Positions 1 through 13,700 of a stretch of 64,000 nt of DNA are shown here, in pieces. The notes beneath the pieces were generated by a model, which was given only the letters and a program-made list of their open reading frames with translations, did not search any database and had not been told where the DNA came from. Source of the DNA: Serripes groenlandicus (lineage: Eukaryota; Mollusca; Bivalvia; Cardiida; Cardiidae); contig JASEVX010000011.1 in assembly GCA_031761405.1 (NCBI GenBank), forward strand, positions 16,241,609 through 16,305,608. Reading direction: 5' to 3'. Every line of letters starts with the position of its first letter. Within the stretch, counting starts at the first letter, position 1. Position numbers and translations under genes: made by a program.

Positions 1-604
1 GATAGGTAAACAAAGGCCATTGAAGTTTAGCACTAAGTTCCAGTTGTGTTGTTGCTGTATCACTTTCAATTTCAAAAAATCTAGGGAAAATCGCTACCTG
101 AAAGGTAAACATGAAGCATGTTAGCAGAGGTCACTAGTTTTGACTAAACTAAGTGCTCTGCTTAGTCACACAGACAATACATTCAAAAGATATAATAAAC
201 AGCTCAGAATGCATTCACAGCCATTTAGCTCCAATACTAGTATCACAATAGCTCACAAATTATATCTGCAGTTCTCAGGTTAAATTTTCAAACAGAGCCA
301 TTGATAATCCATGGAAGATCCAACTACCTAGAATTTAACTTTTATGATATTTCCCTTTCCTGAGAGGCAACATGGGCTCTTAGTCTAGAGTAATTTTATG
401 TGTGAAGAAAATACATTCCAGAAAACATCTTACGAGAGATTTAAATATAATACTATTGAATACCAGCTTACTAATAATGTATCATACTTACACAAAAATT
501 GACAATACAAATGAATTGAACAAACATTTATGAGGTAATACATATTTTTATTAAAGCTATGACGAAAAATGCTTAGAAAGTATGAGAAATAAGAAAACAC
601 AAGA

Positions 605-868
605 TTATTGGATTACTGCTGTACAATTTGGGGTTCATGTTCCCAAAATAATATGGAAGTAATAACAAAACTTCAAAAACGAGCTGTGCGTATCATACTA
701 GATGCCAGTAAAATGACACCATTGACTGATATGTTTAAACTCCTAAATTGGCTTCCATTTAATAAGAGAGTCCACTATCTCAAATGTGTGATGGTCTATA
801 GATCTCATCACAACCTAACACCTGATTATATGAATAATAGACTTATTCCAGTAAGCGATACAAACTAG
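605..868 (+). pseudogene. LINE reverse transcriptase C-terminal fragment, first part
   Basis: An open stretch translates to LDYCCTIWGSCSQNN, then KLQKRAVRIILDASK, then LLNWLPFNKRVHYLKCVMVY. This is the region just after the reverse transcriptase domain of non-LTR retrotransposons ('DYC..VWG......+LQKRA.R.I...........L.WLP...R......'). It is cut at the 5' side near 600, as usual for LINE copies, and broken after LIPVSDT by an unrelated insertion. The coding sequence resumes at about 1,084. Confidence 0.82.
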
Positions 869-1083
869 AACTATCACTGAAGATGATAAATACCCCCTAA
901 ACAGCACCTTGACCTACACCATAACTTAATAAGTAAAAGGGCCATAACTCTGTAAAATAACATGCAATTGTAACCCCTTTAGGATATGCACATCTCCTCT
1001 TGGAATGGCTTCCAACCGACCGACCGACAGACAGACAACCCGACACAGTGACTCCTATATACCCCCCTCTTCTTCGAAGGGGG
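869..1083 (+). mobile_element. Small Helitron-like insertion splitting the LINE
   Basis: This stretch interrupts the LINE frame. It ends with ACCGACCGACAGACAGAC-like sequence and the stem CCCCCTCTTC/GAAGGGGG followed by TATAATT. The same ending (CCCCTCTTCTTCGGAGGGG) occurs at about 12,478-12,500, so this is a repeated family with a hairpin 3' end. No coding capacity. Confidence 0.6.
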
Positions 1084-1490
1084 TATAATTATTCATTGCG
1101 ATCTGCAGCAAACTTGAACCTTAAATTAGATAAACCAAAAACAAATACTTGGAAACGATCCCTAACATACTCTGGCACAGACCTATCGAATAAACTACCC
1201 TTACAAATAAAATCAGAATCTCTAAACACATTTAAAGAAAAATGTTATCAGTATTTTCACACTCGGTAAAAAGTATCATCTACATTTATGCATGTCATAT
1301 GTGAAATTTTAAGAAATTACTTCATAACATATATATTATGTTTTTCCCCTATGATTATCCTTATAATATGTATTCGTTATGTCAGTACTTCAAAAAAGAG
1401 GGCCTCAGAATGGGAGATTAGTTGTAATAACTTAATGAGTTTGTACTCTCTTTAAACAAAGTATTATAATTATTATTATTATTATTATTA
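1084..1490 (+). mobile_element. LINE C-terminus and 3' end with ATT tail
   Basis: Coding sequence resumes with YNYSLRSAANLNLKLDKPK, then WKRSLTYSGTDLSNKLP, and stops at TAA 1,267-1,269. This is the terminal segment of LINE ORF2 ('YNLR......P......SF.YSGA.LWN.LP'). About 220 bp of 3' untranslated sequence follows, ending in an (ATT)n microsatellite at 1,467-1,491, a usual 3' tail of this kind of element. Confidence 0.78.
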
Positions 1491-1673
1491 TCCTTAAAAA
1501 GTCAAAAACAGAGAAACCATAACATGAATGTGAATCCTGAAAAAGGTGTGATCTACAATTTTGTTTTGTAGTTTTTCTAGAATAGGAGCCATGTTGCCCT
1601 TGATTATGATGAAATGGAAAGATTTATATATAAAGTGGTAAGTTCACATGTTGGATCTGTATCTAAAACTCAC

Positions 1674-1796
1674 TCCTGATACAGGTACTCCTAGTTTTGG
1701 AGGATGTGGATCTAAAATCTCTAGGAAGCCTCTATATCCTGGTCGATTACCCTTCTCATTCAAACTAATTTTACCAGTCAAACCCTCAATTGTTAC
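1674..1796 (-). CDS. Exon o (last visible): ligand-binding domain, EGLTGKISLNEKGNR
   Basis: 123 bp. The acceptor is TTTTTATTTCAG and the donor is GGA|GTGAGT. It is phase 0 on both sides, 41 codons (residues 803-843). VTIEGLTGKISLNEKGNRPG is the conserved 'F.G.TG...F...GDR' motif near the end of ANF_receptor domains. It continues YRGFLEILDPHPPKLGVPV. The following exon, which should carry the end of the domain and lead to the membrane part, was not found in positions 1-1,673. Confidence 0.92.
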
Positions 1797-4700
1797 CTGA
1801 AATAAAAACAAGTGATTTTTTTTTTATAATACACAGTTTAAACTTCTGGTTTAGAGTGCCTGATGGTAATAGGCATTGATACAAGACCTGGTTTTTTTTC
1901 TGGATAACATTTTCCAACATGCAATCTGCATATCGTCTCGATAGGAAGAAGGTTTGTGGCAATTTTTGTTTCAAAAAATTCTTCAAGCAGTCCAAAAGTT
2001 ATTGAGCAGACAAGAAATATTCATATGGCCTTTGACCTCCCAAATGTGACCTTGATCTTCAACTGAGCTGGCAGAAACATGTACTCTGCACATATAGTCT
2101 CATTAAGATGAACATTTGTGAGGAGTTATTTTAAAATACTTCAAACAGTTCAAGAAATATGGAATCCACATGAAATATATTCATATGACCTTTGATTTTC
2201 AAAATATGCACTCTGCACATTGTCTCCATATCGCAAGTTATTTCAAAAACCTACAAACAGGTTAAAAGCAAGGGCACAATTTGTGACGGACAAAACTTGC
2301 TCGATAGGTGGCAAATACTTTTGTTACATCATTGATTAATAAAACATGTGATTCCCGGGCCCTTGATTCCACTGAACACATCATCATGTGTCTAATTCAG
2401 GGACAAGTTGCATAAACAAGAAAAAGAAGACAATCCATAGTCCACCACAGGGTGCTAAAGAAGATCCAGGTGTGATGGCATAGGAGAAATGGCCAGGAAT
2501 TTGTTCGCCTTTAAATTTGTTCAGATGTTAACGGAGCCAATTATGGTATTTGATACACTGTCTTCAAAAAAGGTGCGTGAGCATAACAAATTTGTTACTC
2601 CAAGTGAGTTTATATCATTTTTGAAAGGGTCTCAGGGAAATGGAATGGACATAATTGGATGGAAGGATGGATGGAGAGCAAACCTTAAGTTCTTAATTCT
2701 GACAACTTGTTTCGGAGGGTCACCAATGCTCATTTTAACCAAATAACTTTGAACAAGAGGGCCATAAGGCCCTGGAATCGCTCACCTGAGAATGGCTATT
2801 TAAGACTTAACTTTTTCAGCGCCAATGGCAATATCATCAAGACAAACTTTCTGACAAAATTTCATGCTGCTCAAGTCAAAAATGATCTCTATAGTGTTAA
2901 CTAAATTGTTCTACAATTTGGCCTAATGACTTAGTTGTTGACCTGACCTGTCCCATATTCGAACTTACCCTAGATAACATCAAGACAAATATTCTGACAA
3001 AGTTTCAACACGCTTAAGCCAAAAATGTGGCTTCCAGAATGTTAACAAGATTTTTCTTAAATTTGGCCTAGTGACCTAGTTTTTAACAGGACATAACCCA
3101 TATTCAAACTTGGCCTAGATATCATCAGAACAAACTTTCTGATAAAGTTTCAACATGCTCAAGTTTAAAATGTGGCTTCAAGAGTGTTAATAAGATTTTA
3201 CTTAAATTAGTGACCTAGTTTTTGACTCAACATGACCTATATTCAAACTTGACCTAGATATCATTCAGACAAACATTCTGAAAGTATTTCAAGCTGCTGA
3301 AGAGATATATGCGGCCTCCATAGTGTAGCAAAATTTTCCTTCCATTCATATTCAAACTTGGCTTATATATCAATAAGATAAACATTCTGACCAAATTTTA
3401 GGCTGCTGAAGCAAAAAATGCGGCTTCTACAGTGTTAACAAGATTTCTCTTCAATTTGGCCTAGTGACCTAGTTTTTGATCCAATATGACCCATATTTAA
3501 ACTTGACCTAGATAACATCAAGACAAATATTCTGACAAAGTTTCAACACGCTTAAGCCAAAAATGTGGCTTCCAGAATGTTAACAAGATTTTTCTTAAAT
3601 TTGGCCTAGTGACCTAGTTTTTAACAGGACATAACCCATATTCAAACTATGCCTAGATATCATCAGAACAAACTTTCTGATAAAGTTTCAACATGCTCAA
3701 GTTTAAAATGTGGCTTCAAGAGTGTTAATAAGATTTTACTTAAATTAGTGACCTAGTTTTTGACTCAACATGACCTATATTCAAACTTGACCTAGATATC
3801 ATTCAGACAAACATTCTGAAAGTATTTCAAGCTGCTGAAGAGATATATGCGGCTTCCATAGTGTAGCAAAATTTTCCTTCCATTCATATTCAAACTTGGC
3901 TTATATATCATTAAGATAAACATTCTGACCAAATTTTAAGCTGCTGAAGCAAAAAATGCGGCTTCTACAGTGTTAACAAGATTTCTCTTCAATTTGGCCT
4001 AGTGACCTAGTTTTTGATCCAATATGACCCATATTTAAACTTGACCTAGATATTATTAAGACAAACATTCTAACAATTTCAAACTGCTGAAGCAAAAATT
4101 GAGACCGCTAGAGTATTAACAATATTTTACTTCAATTTGGCCTAGTGACCTAGCTTTTGACCCGACATGACCTATATTCAAACTTGGCCTAGATATCACT
4201 AAAATAAACATTCTGACAAAATTTCAACATGATCAAGCCAAACATGCGGCTTCCAGAGTGTTAACAATACTTTCATTTAATTTGATCTAGTGACCTAGTT
4301 TGTGACCCCAAATGACCCAGTTTCGAACTTGGCCTAGATTTGATCGAGATGTATGTCCTGATAAACTTTCATGATGATTGGATGCAAAACGTTGCCTCTA
4401 GAGTGTTAACAAGCAAATGTTGACGCCGGATGACGAACGCCGGACAAAAGGCAATCACAATAACTCACCTTGAGCACTTTGTGCTCTGGTGAGCTAAAAA
4501 CTTGCCTCATTTTAAAGGACAATACAGTCACCATTATCATTTGTACCAAATTATTCTAAATTCTGACCACCTGTAAAGGCTGTTTCAACGCCGTTTTCAA
4601 CAATTTTCAGTCATATCACGGTGGCCAGTTCACCTACTCATGTGTTTCCTAGCTTTCTCCCTACAGAACTCTACACAACATACTTTCAAAGTAACTGGCT

Positions 4701-7700
4701 GCTTTTCCACATAGACTGTTTACCCATTGGTAAAAGACGAACGACTCTTGTCAGTGACTTTTGTTAAACGTCGGAAAGAATGTTGTCGAGCTAGGATTCA
4801 AACTCATTGACAGTTTGCATTGCTATCGGGGCTTGGAAGTATATTTATTGAAAGAGTTAAAAACATAGTGTCAAAAGGAAGAATTGCTCATCATGAGCAT
4901 AGGGTTTTCGTTAAAAGCCGGCAGACGGCCAAATTGACTGCCTCAAACAAACTTCTGGTCGGCTCAAATATTACCAGATTTGTATAATTTGTGTGAAAAA
5001 ATTTACAGAAACAATTTTAGATAGAGCAGAAACTACGAGTATTCAATGTTAAGCACTTAGTCTTATTGCTCTGCCTCTTAATTTTACAATTAAGGCTTCT
5101 TCTCAATTTCTTCTTGAAAACCCTGTGAGCAAGTATTCTGCTACACATGCATCTACAGGTTGAAAAGGGTTGAATGGAATTGACCCATTTTCAGTGGTAT
5201 ACAAGGAGATGTCTTTGAAGTAATTGTGGGCATATGACTTTGAGTGATGGGAAAAGCTGCCATAACAGGACATAAAGTCGTCACTTTTTTCTGACCACTT
5301 TGATCAAAAGGAATAAAAATGGCAAGACAACTGTACTGACAACTTTAGTAGACAGTATTATTCGTTCTGATTAGTTTCTTAGAACTGTGGCTTACCCACA
5401 TGAAGTACTTGTCAATGAAAAAAATAGCGCCTTCTTTGCATTTTAACGGTCTTTTATGATGCCCTTCATAGTAGCCATTGATATATCAGAATGCCAGTCT
5501 ATCTCCCCCTCTTAGTATATTGGGCTGACCATTTATTTTGTTTGTATGTATCACTTAACCTCCCTTCCTAGTCATTTAAAGCTGCCCATCTGTCTGAATG
5601 TCTGACTAACCAACACTCCCGGTCCATCAGGATGCCACTCTGTCTGCCTCTCAGTTTATAAGGTTGTCCTTACATCTGCCTGTCTATCCGCATCTCTTTC
5701 TCAGTCTGTTTTGCTCTCTCCCTCGTTCACCATCTCAATCTTTTAGCTTATCCCGTCTGTCTGTCAACATGTCTGATCACCTCCTCCCCTCTCTCTCTCT
5801 CTCTCTTTTTCACCGATCTATAATTAGGTGATACGATCTGACTGTTTACTAGACTGCCAATGTGTTTGTCTGCATCTCTCTTCCTCCCTGCCTGTCCCTG
5901 TCTATAAGGCTACCAATATGTTTTCTCCTTGCCTTCTTTTTATTAGGTTTTCCTGTCAGAATGACTCTCCCTTTCAGTTTGCTCTGCTGCATCTATACAT
6001 TGCCTGTCTTTCTCTTAATCCAGTTGAACTCGAGTGCCTCAGTCGGAAGCTACGCTGTTAATTTCCAGTTGTGAGTTTGATCTCTCGGCCTTTTTGGATA
6101 TCCCTCCACCCAACTTTCTGTCACCCCCTCCCACATTATAGAAAGGCTGTCTCTCTCTCTCCCTTCTTCTGGTCTGGGTCTATTTAGTAGCCCTTCTGTC
6201 TATTCTCTCTTCGTCCGGGCTATTAGATTGCCTCCTCTTAACATCTCCCTCCCTGTCTATAGGCTGCCCCTCTGTCAGTCTACCTCTCTATATCACTCCC
6301 TGCAGGTCTATTTAACTGCCAATATGTCACTAATATTGTGTGTTGTATATGTCTCCATCCCCCCTCCCGGTGTTTTTTAGGAATCCAACAATATTAGGTT
6401 TGTTTGTCTGTTGCCCATCTTCCCTTTTTGGTCTATAAGGTCGCCCTTTCCAGCTGAATTCATGTCCTTCATTTATTAGACTCCCTCTGTCTGTATGTCT
6501 TTGACTCTCAGTATATTTGGCTGCCTCTTTCTCCCTCAATCCAACTGAGTCTCTCATTCAAACTGTCTATTAGGCAGCCCACTCTCTTTGTCTAATAGGC
6601 TGTCAGCCTGACACTTCCCCCTCTGGTTCTCTCTCCCTCCTTGTCTATTAGATTGCCCTATGTATGTCTCTCTGCATGACTGCCCCTCTCTCTCTTCCCC
6701 GAACCCCTCAGTCTTTTAACTGCCCTTCTGTCTGTCGGTCCCGTAAGTTTATTGATTGATAGGAAACTGTGATCAACAATTAACCTAAACGTGAAGTAGG
6801 TCCACTTAAGCAGGTAAACGTGTAAAGTTATTCACATTTTTTAAACAACACATCACATCACATCGACAAATGCTTTTCATTTACATACATAACTAGCTTG
6901 TAATTTAATTGGTTGATTCACAAGTAAATCATGAGTACACAGGCACCTAATTTAAGCAGAATCAATATGGAATGCATTCAAATAATATGAATTACAGAAA
7001 GTATTTTCAGCTAATGTTCTAATGTTCATGCATTTCTTTTTCATAAACCCTTCGATGTGACGACAATAGGATCAATGGTTCTAAAGGTCGTCAGGTTTAA
7101 CCCCTCATAATTGTAGCTTGTTTATATGAGTAACATAGATGTCAACAAGAAGCTTTATTATAGCTTCTTCATCTTAGAGCAAGTTGGGAATAACACTTCA
7201 AAATCTACGTGCACATGATAGTGAGTAAAGGAAAAACAGACGACTTTAGGTCCTCGTATGTTAGGATTGAAAACTACTGTCTTGCAGTGTTCTATTCTCC
7301 TGAGCACAATGTATCAGTTTTGCAAGTTTGAAATTAAGCCCTTATACAGAAACAAAGTTATGACCAATTCAGTCAAAGTGCCACAGACAGAAAGATGACA
7401 GAGAATTGATCTATAAGTGTATTCCTGTTTTACAGGCAGGCTACACAAAACGTTAGAATGTGGCGATATGATTAATCAAAGATGCATAATTGGAAGATAA
7501 AACTTTACATAATACATACATTTCTAACAGCTTTGGCAAGTGAGTCTCCACTGATTGTCCTGTTTTCTTTTATAAGTTTGTCAAGACCATGAGCATACAG
7601 CAACAAAGCATCATAACCAAGAGCAAATGAAGATGTTGCAATAATCAATGTATGCTTGGAAATAGTTCCCTTTACATTCATTCTGTCTTTTTTAATGTGC

Positions 7701-10700
7701 TTTGTAAGAACTGGGTCCCAAAGTTTTGATCGTAATCCAGCCAAAAAGTAGGTACTGCCAAAGCTGTGCATACCTGTTAACCCAACTGTACAAATTGGAG
7801 TCTGAAAAAGAAAAAAGAAATGAATGCAAATGTATTACAATGTTTTTATAGTAAATGTTACCTTGACCTTGGTTGGTGAAAAGTCAAACTGTCAAAGCTC
7901 TCTTGTTAATGAACCTTTGTATGAAGGAATTCTGCCCATAGATGCATGTGCTAGAGATATGACGCAGTTTCATATGGACAGCATATGGTCAAAGGAAACC
8001 CTATATGCCTCATGAACTTATTTCATCCAACAAAACTTTGATAAGATATATAAATTGGCGCAAATATACTGACAAAGATTCAAAATGACCCATAATTGAA
8101 CTTGGCCTAGATATCATCAAGACAAACTTTCTAACAAAGTTTCAACATGCTCAAGTTTAAAATGCGGCTTTTAGAGTGTTAACAGGATTTTCCTTAAATT
8201 AAGCCTTGTAACCTAGTTTTTAACCAAACATGACCTATATTCGAACTTGGCCTAGAAATCACTAAGACAAACATTCTGACAAAGATTCAACATGCTCAAG
8301 CCATAAATGTGGCTTCCAGAGTGTTAACAATATTTTCCTTAAATTTGACCTAGTGACCTAGTTTTTAACCAGACATGACCCAGTTTCAAACTTGGCCTAG
8401 ATTTAACTAAGACAAACATTCTGATAAAGTGTCAACATGCTCAAGCCATAAATGTGGCTTCCAGAGTGTTAACAAGATTTTCCTTAAATTTGACCTAGTG
8501 ACCTAGTTTTTAACCAAACATGACCCAGTTTCGAACTTGGCCTAGATATCACTGAAATAAAAATTCTGACAAAGTTTCAACATGCTCAAGCCATAGATGT
8601 GGCTTCCAGAGTGTTAACAAGATTTTCCTTAAATTTGACCTAGTGACCTAGTTTTTAACCCCACATGACCCAGTTTCAAACTTGGCCTAGAGTTGATGGA
8701 GATATGTGTTCTGATAAACTTTCATAAAGATTGGATGCAAGATGTTGCCTCTAGAGTGTTAACAAGCAAATGTTGACGACGGACAAAAGGCGATCAAAAT
8801 AACTCACCTTGAGCACTACATGTTCTGGTGAGCTAAAAATACAGTGCAGGGACAAAGAATCATAAAATGATTTCCAAATGGGCCAGTGTCACTCCATTGC
8901 CATTAGACAAAAATTCAACCACTAAAGCCATATACCCCCTTGAACCATGCCCCCCGGGCAGTCATGTTTTTTAGGCGAATAGAAATGGCTTGATTGAATT
9001 TCAAGAGGATTAACCCTTTCCCACATACAAGAAATCTGCAGCAGATGACTTTGAAGACATCTAGGTAAAACTATGGAAAATCTCTATAAATTATAGTATG
9101 GTTACTGAAAAAAAAATGCTTGTTTTGAGCAATTTCTCCATTTATAACAATGTTTTCAAGTCTTCTGTTGCAGAGGCACCAGAAAGCTTCTATATGTGGG
9201 AAAGAGTTATTAAACAAAGGCACCTTTCAACCAAATAATTTGAAAATTGGTTGAATAGTTTCAGTGGAGAAGACTGATATTTTTACTCAAGCCATATAAA
9301 GCAAAATAGCCCCGACCAACTGGTGTCAATGTATTTATACCAATTGTATAGAAAACGTACGTCATTAATTGATATATAAAACTTAAGAAATGACTTGAAA
9401 CAAACAATTTTGTGTAATAAATAATAGAATACAACACAATAGGAAAGCAAGAAGACAGGTGAAGGAGACATATCAAGTAGATGTAGAAGATTTACATAAT
9501 ATAGATCACACATTTTACAACTCTATACTGTGTTCAACTATAGCTCTATACTCCAAAGGATGCCTTTATCTGTGGAAAGATCTGTAGTATTTTGTTTTCA
9601 GTGTTAAATATATTAACAGCAAGACATTTGAAAACTTTGTAGAAAAGAAGAACATGTCCTCTTTTCCGCACTGTGTTCACAGGGACTTTGCTGCAGAGGT
9701 GGAAAAGCCCACTGTCAGGGATTCTGAAATCCAATGTCCAAGTTCTCTGAATCGTACATTTTACTGTACAGACAACTATTTATTTTGTTCTGGCTTGTCC
9801 GGTGACGAGTGCAATTTCCTATATGGACAACCTATTTATTTAGTTCTGGCTTGCAGAAAATGTGCATCATTATTTGCATTGTGAAAGGGAAAGAAGGATT
9901 TTAATCAATATCCGAAAAAGAGTCAACCTATCTAGTTGTTTCGGCATAATCAAGAGCATTTTTAAACCAGCCTAAAATCGTAAATCTTTGAAATTTTACA
10001 TACCATACTAAACCAGTCCACGCGTCGTTGGTGATAACCAATCGGAGTGCAGTTTTTCCGTAAAGAATTTGTTTCTGAAGCGTTTACCTAGATTGTGACC
10101 CCAAATGACCCAGTTTCAAACTTGGCCTAGATTTGATAGAGATCTATGTTCTGATAAACTTTTATGATGATTAGATGCAAAATGTTGCCTCTAGGGTGTT
10201 AACAAGCAAATGTTGACGACGAACGACGGACAAAAGGCGATCACAATAACTCACCTTGAGCTCTTCGTGCTCTGGTGAGCTAAAAAGTTGGAAAACTGAG
10301 ACTGAACCCATGATTTATACAAAAATTATTTGAAACTTTTGGAACAGAAGATTTGTAAATTTTTCACTATAGCCGATACAAGGCAAAGCAGCTCAACCTA
10401 CTGGCAGTCATGTTTTAACCAATAAACATGGCTTGAAGGAATCTGATAGAGGGTGTTCACCTAGCAGAAGAATTTCATAGTTTTTTTTCTTTCTGGGGCC
10501 ATGGAAACCAGTATTTTCCTTGATCAAAAAATAAATAAGGAACTTGGGATAGGACATAGAGAATGTTACCCAATTGGCCCAGTGGTTACAGAAAAGTTGA
10601 TTGAAGCCAAAAGTTTATGCACAATGGACAATTCCCCATGACATAAGCTTGTCTGGCTTTCAGCCAGTGGAGCTTAAATTAAGATAAAACAAGATAATAA

Positions 10701-13700
10701 CCCTTGCACTGCAAATTGGCATCTGGTTAGAAAATGGAGCATGCCATGCTGTAATACCCATAGTTATCCACTGATATCCATGCATAGGAGCTATACCAAA
10801 GCTGTTGACAAAGAAAAAAGAGATGTTATAACTATGTAAATACCAGAACCAGAACAGAATAATTTAAATAATCTAAGTTAAGGGTCACCCAAGGTACATT
10901 TGTATCAAATCACTTTCAAATCAGGCCAGTTATTTTGTGCAAGAAAACTTTTAAAATTTTCACTATATATACATTTAAGGAAAACAAGCTCCACCTAGCT
11001 AAAAATCTAAGTGTTGAATAATATTTTTTCAGCATTTATTAATGATCTAACAAGAACAACGCTCCTATGTTTTTTCATGAATTTCTAAGTCCAAAAAGGG
11101 GCATAATGTTCGAAAAAAAATCTTCGAAAATCAGACAAACTAAAAATGTATACATTGTTTATTGTGCAATAACTCTTAAAATAAGCCAACTGTTATGCAA
11201 TTCAGATTTCATCTAATCATATATTATACATCAAACTTATAAACAAATTTGTTGAATAACCCTTTCCCTCATAAAGACAGCTTTTTGAAAAAAGAGTCAA
11301 CAAAAAAATTGCTCAGAATGAGTAATTTCTTCTTTTGTCACCATGTTTTCAAGTCTATTCAATTATTGTACTTTCATTTAAAGGGAGTTTCCAATTTTGT
11401 TCGAGTATATTTAAAAGTCGTCTGCCGCAGATTTGTTGTATGCGGGAAAGGGTTAAGTATCTTGCCACCAAAAGAGAGATCAGGAATAGTTTACTTGAAG
11501 GTTAATCCAGTAACTACAAAACAATTTTTGTAAAATTGTGGACTATATATCGATCCCTTGTAAATGTTATCAATTTAGGAGCACTACTCTTCAGTTCAAG
11601 TCAATAACAGGCATCATGTTGCATAAATGCAAGTTATGGAACCCGATTATTGGCCTATGAGCTGAGACCAATGCAATATTACCAAAATTCATGTTTGCAA
11701 GTCAGTTGTATGGAACTTTAATGGAGACACATTCAAAGCCCTAATTACACTACATAGATAAGGAATTGCATGCACAACTTTGAACACTTCTTATGGGTCA
11801 ACGAACATACTTACATAATGGATTCTCTGATCAATTTAAAAAATTGTGGTGCTAAGCAAAAAACCCAGATGAGTTTTGTCTTTGCATCTTTGACTTTTTG
11901 TAGTTCAGGTTTCAGAACATGATCTTCCTCAAACTTATTCATAGGAACTGTAGGAATTGTAACCTACAAAATTGCAACAATTCTTTTCACTAAACTTGTG
12001 AAGACAGTATTCATCTATTTGTGATTTTTGATATCATTGAATCCCGACTGGTGGTTGCTTAAAAAGAGCCTGACACGAAGTCTCCTATGTCATATTATAT
12101 AAAAGGGCAATAACTGGAACATGAACATTTCTATGAGTCAGTTTTAAGATTATGAACAATGTTCATTCAAAGTTTGAGGATGGTAGGTACAGTTCTTAAT
12201 CACATTGTGATGATGACTGATATTTGCAGATAAACATGTATCATCCAGGTCCAGGCATTGTTGAGTTATCACCCAGACAAGCTTAAACAAAGTTTTTGTG
12301 TTCATGGTCACTCTGACCTTGACACAATGACCTCATAATAAATAGGGTTCATCTACTGGTCAGGCTCAACCTCCATGTAAAGTTTGACAACCATAGGTCC
12401 AGGCATTGTCGAGTTATCACTCGGACAAGCTTTGGTCTACAGACGGACCGACGGACAGACATGTGCAAAGCAATATACCCCTCTTCTTCGGAGGGGGCAT
12501 AATTAAAAGGGCAACAATTCTGAACAAGAGGCCCAAGAGGGCCATTAGCGCCCCACTGCCATTAGGCAAAGATTTTAATCTCCAAACAGCCCTGCCCCCT
12601 GGTAGCCATATTTGTTTACCAATCACCATGGCTTGAAGGAATCTCGTAGAGTGTCACCCAAGGAACATTTCTGCAAATTATTTGAAAATCGGCCAAATAG
12701 TTTGGGAGAAGATTTTTCAAAGTTTTCACTAAAGCCAATATAAGGCTAACAGCCCCGCCCCCCCTGGCAGCCATATTTGAAGACCAATCAACATGGCTTG
12801 GTGGAATCTGATAGAGTCACCCAAGGAACATTTCTACAAAATTATTTGAAAATCGACCAGATACTTTTGTCCAAGAAGATTTTTTAAGTTAAAATCGGAC
12901 ACTTTCGGAGGAGAAGATTTTTAAAGTTTTCACTATAGCCATATACAGCAAAGTAGCCCAGCCCCCTGGCCGCCATGTTCTTTGACCAATCAACATGGCT
13001 TGAAGGTATCTGATAGAGGGTCATCCAAGGAACACTTCTAAAAAAATACTTGAAAAGCGGCCAACCAGTTTAAGATGAAAAGAATTTTAAAGTTTTTTCT
13101 TTCAGTTGCCATGGAAACCAGAACTTTGCATGGATCCAAAAAAATTGAAGGAGAGGATATCAAGAGGATGCCTCCCATGAAGTTTCATCCCAATTGGTCA
13201 AGTGGTTAGGGAGGAGAAGTAGTTTGAAGCAACAAGTTGATGCACAGACACACAATTCGCCATGTCAACCATAAAATGTTGATGATATGCACATTGTTAA
13301 TGAAGATTCCCAGTTTCATTGCTTTCAAGTCAGGGGTTACTGAGAAATAGCCCAGACAAAAGTGTGACAGATGGACGAAGTGGTGACTATATGATTCCAC
13401 GAAATTTTTCAAAAGACATTTCTGTTGTATGCAGTTAATGTGTAAATGAAGTAAAATTAATGATTGTATGTCACTGAATATTGAGCATTATCATTTTTGT
13501 ACACACCATTATCCGTGATTTAACATATTTAATCTTTTGGTTTTCATGTGTGCCCGACTCTCCAATCTCTGATTCTGATCATGATTGACAAAAGGTTTTG
13601 TACTATCAACATGTGTAAAATTTCAGCTTTATCATCAAAGTGTAAAGAAAGTTGAACTATAGACATGAATTTTATGGTTTTGTAGCAAAAATTATTTAAA

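Noticed and set aside
300..345. Possible next receptor exon on the minus strand after an AAATTCTAG acceptor (VVGSSMDYQWL)
   Set aside because: A stop follows after about 14 codons with no good donor before it, and there is no resemblance to the expected end of the ligand-binding domain.
5828..6557. Open frames on both strands of the pyrimidine-rich block
   Set aside because: Caused by the lack of A and G on one strand; low-complexity Leu, Ser, Cys, Pro text.
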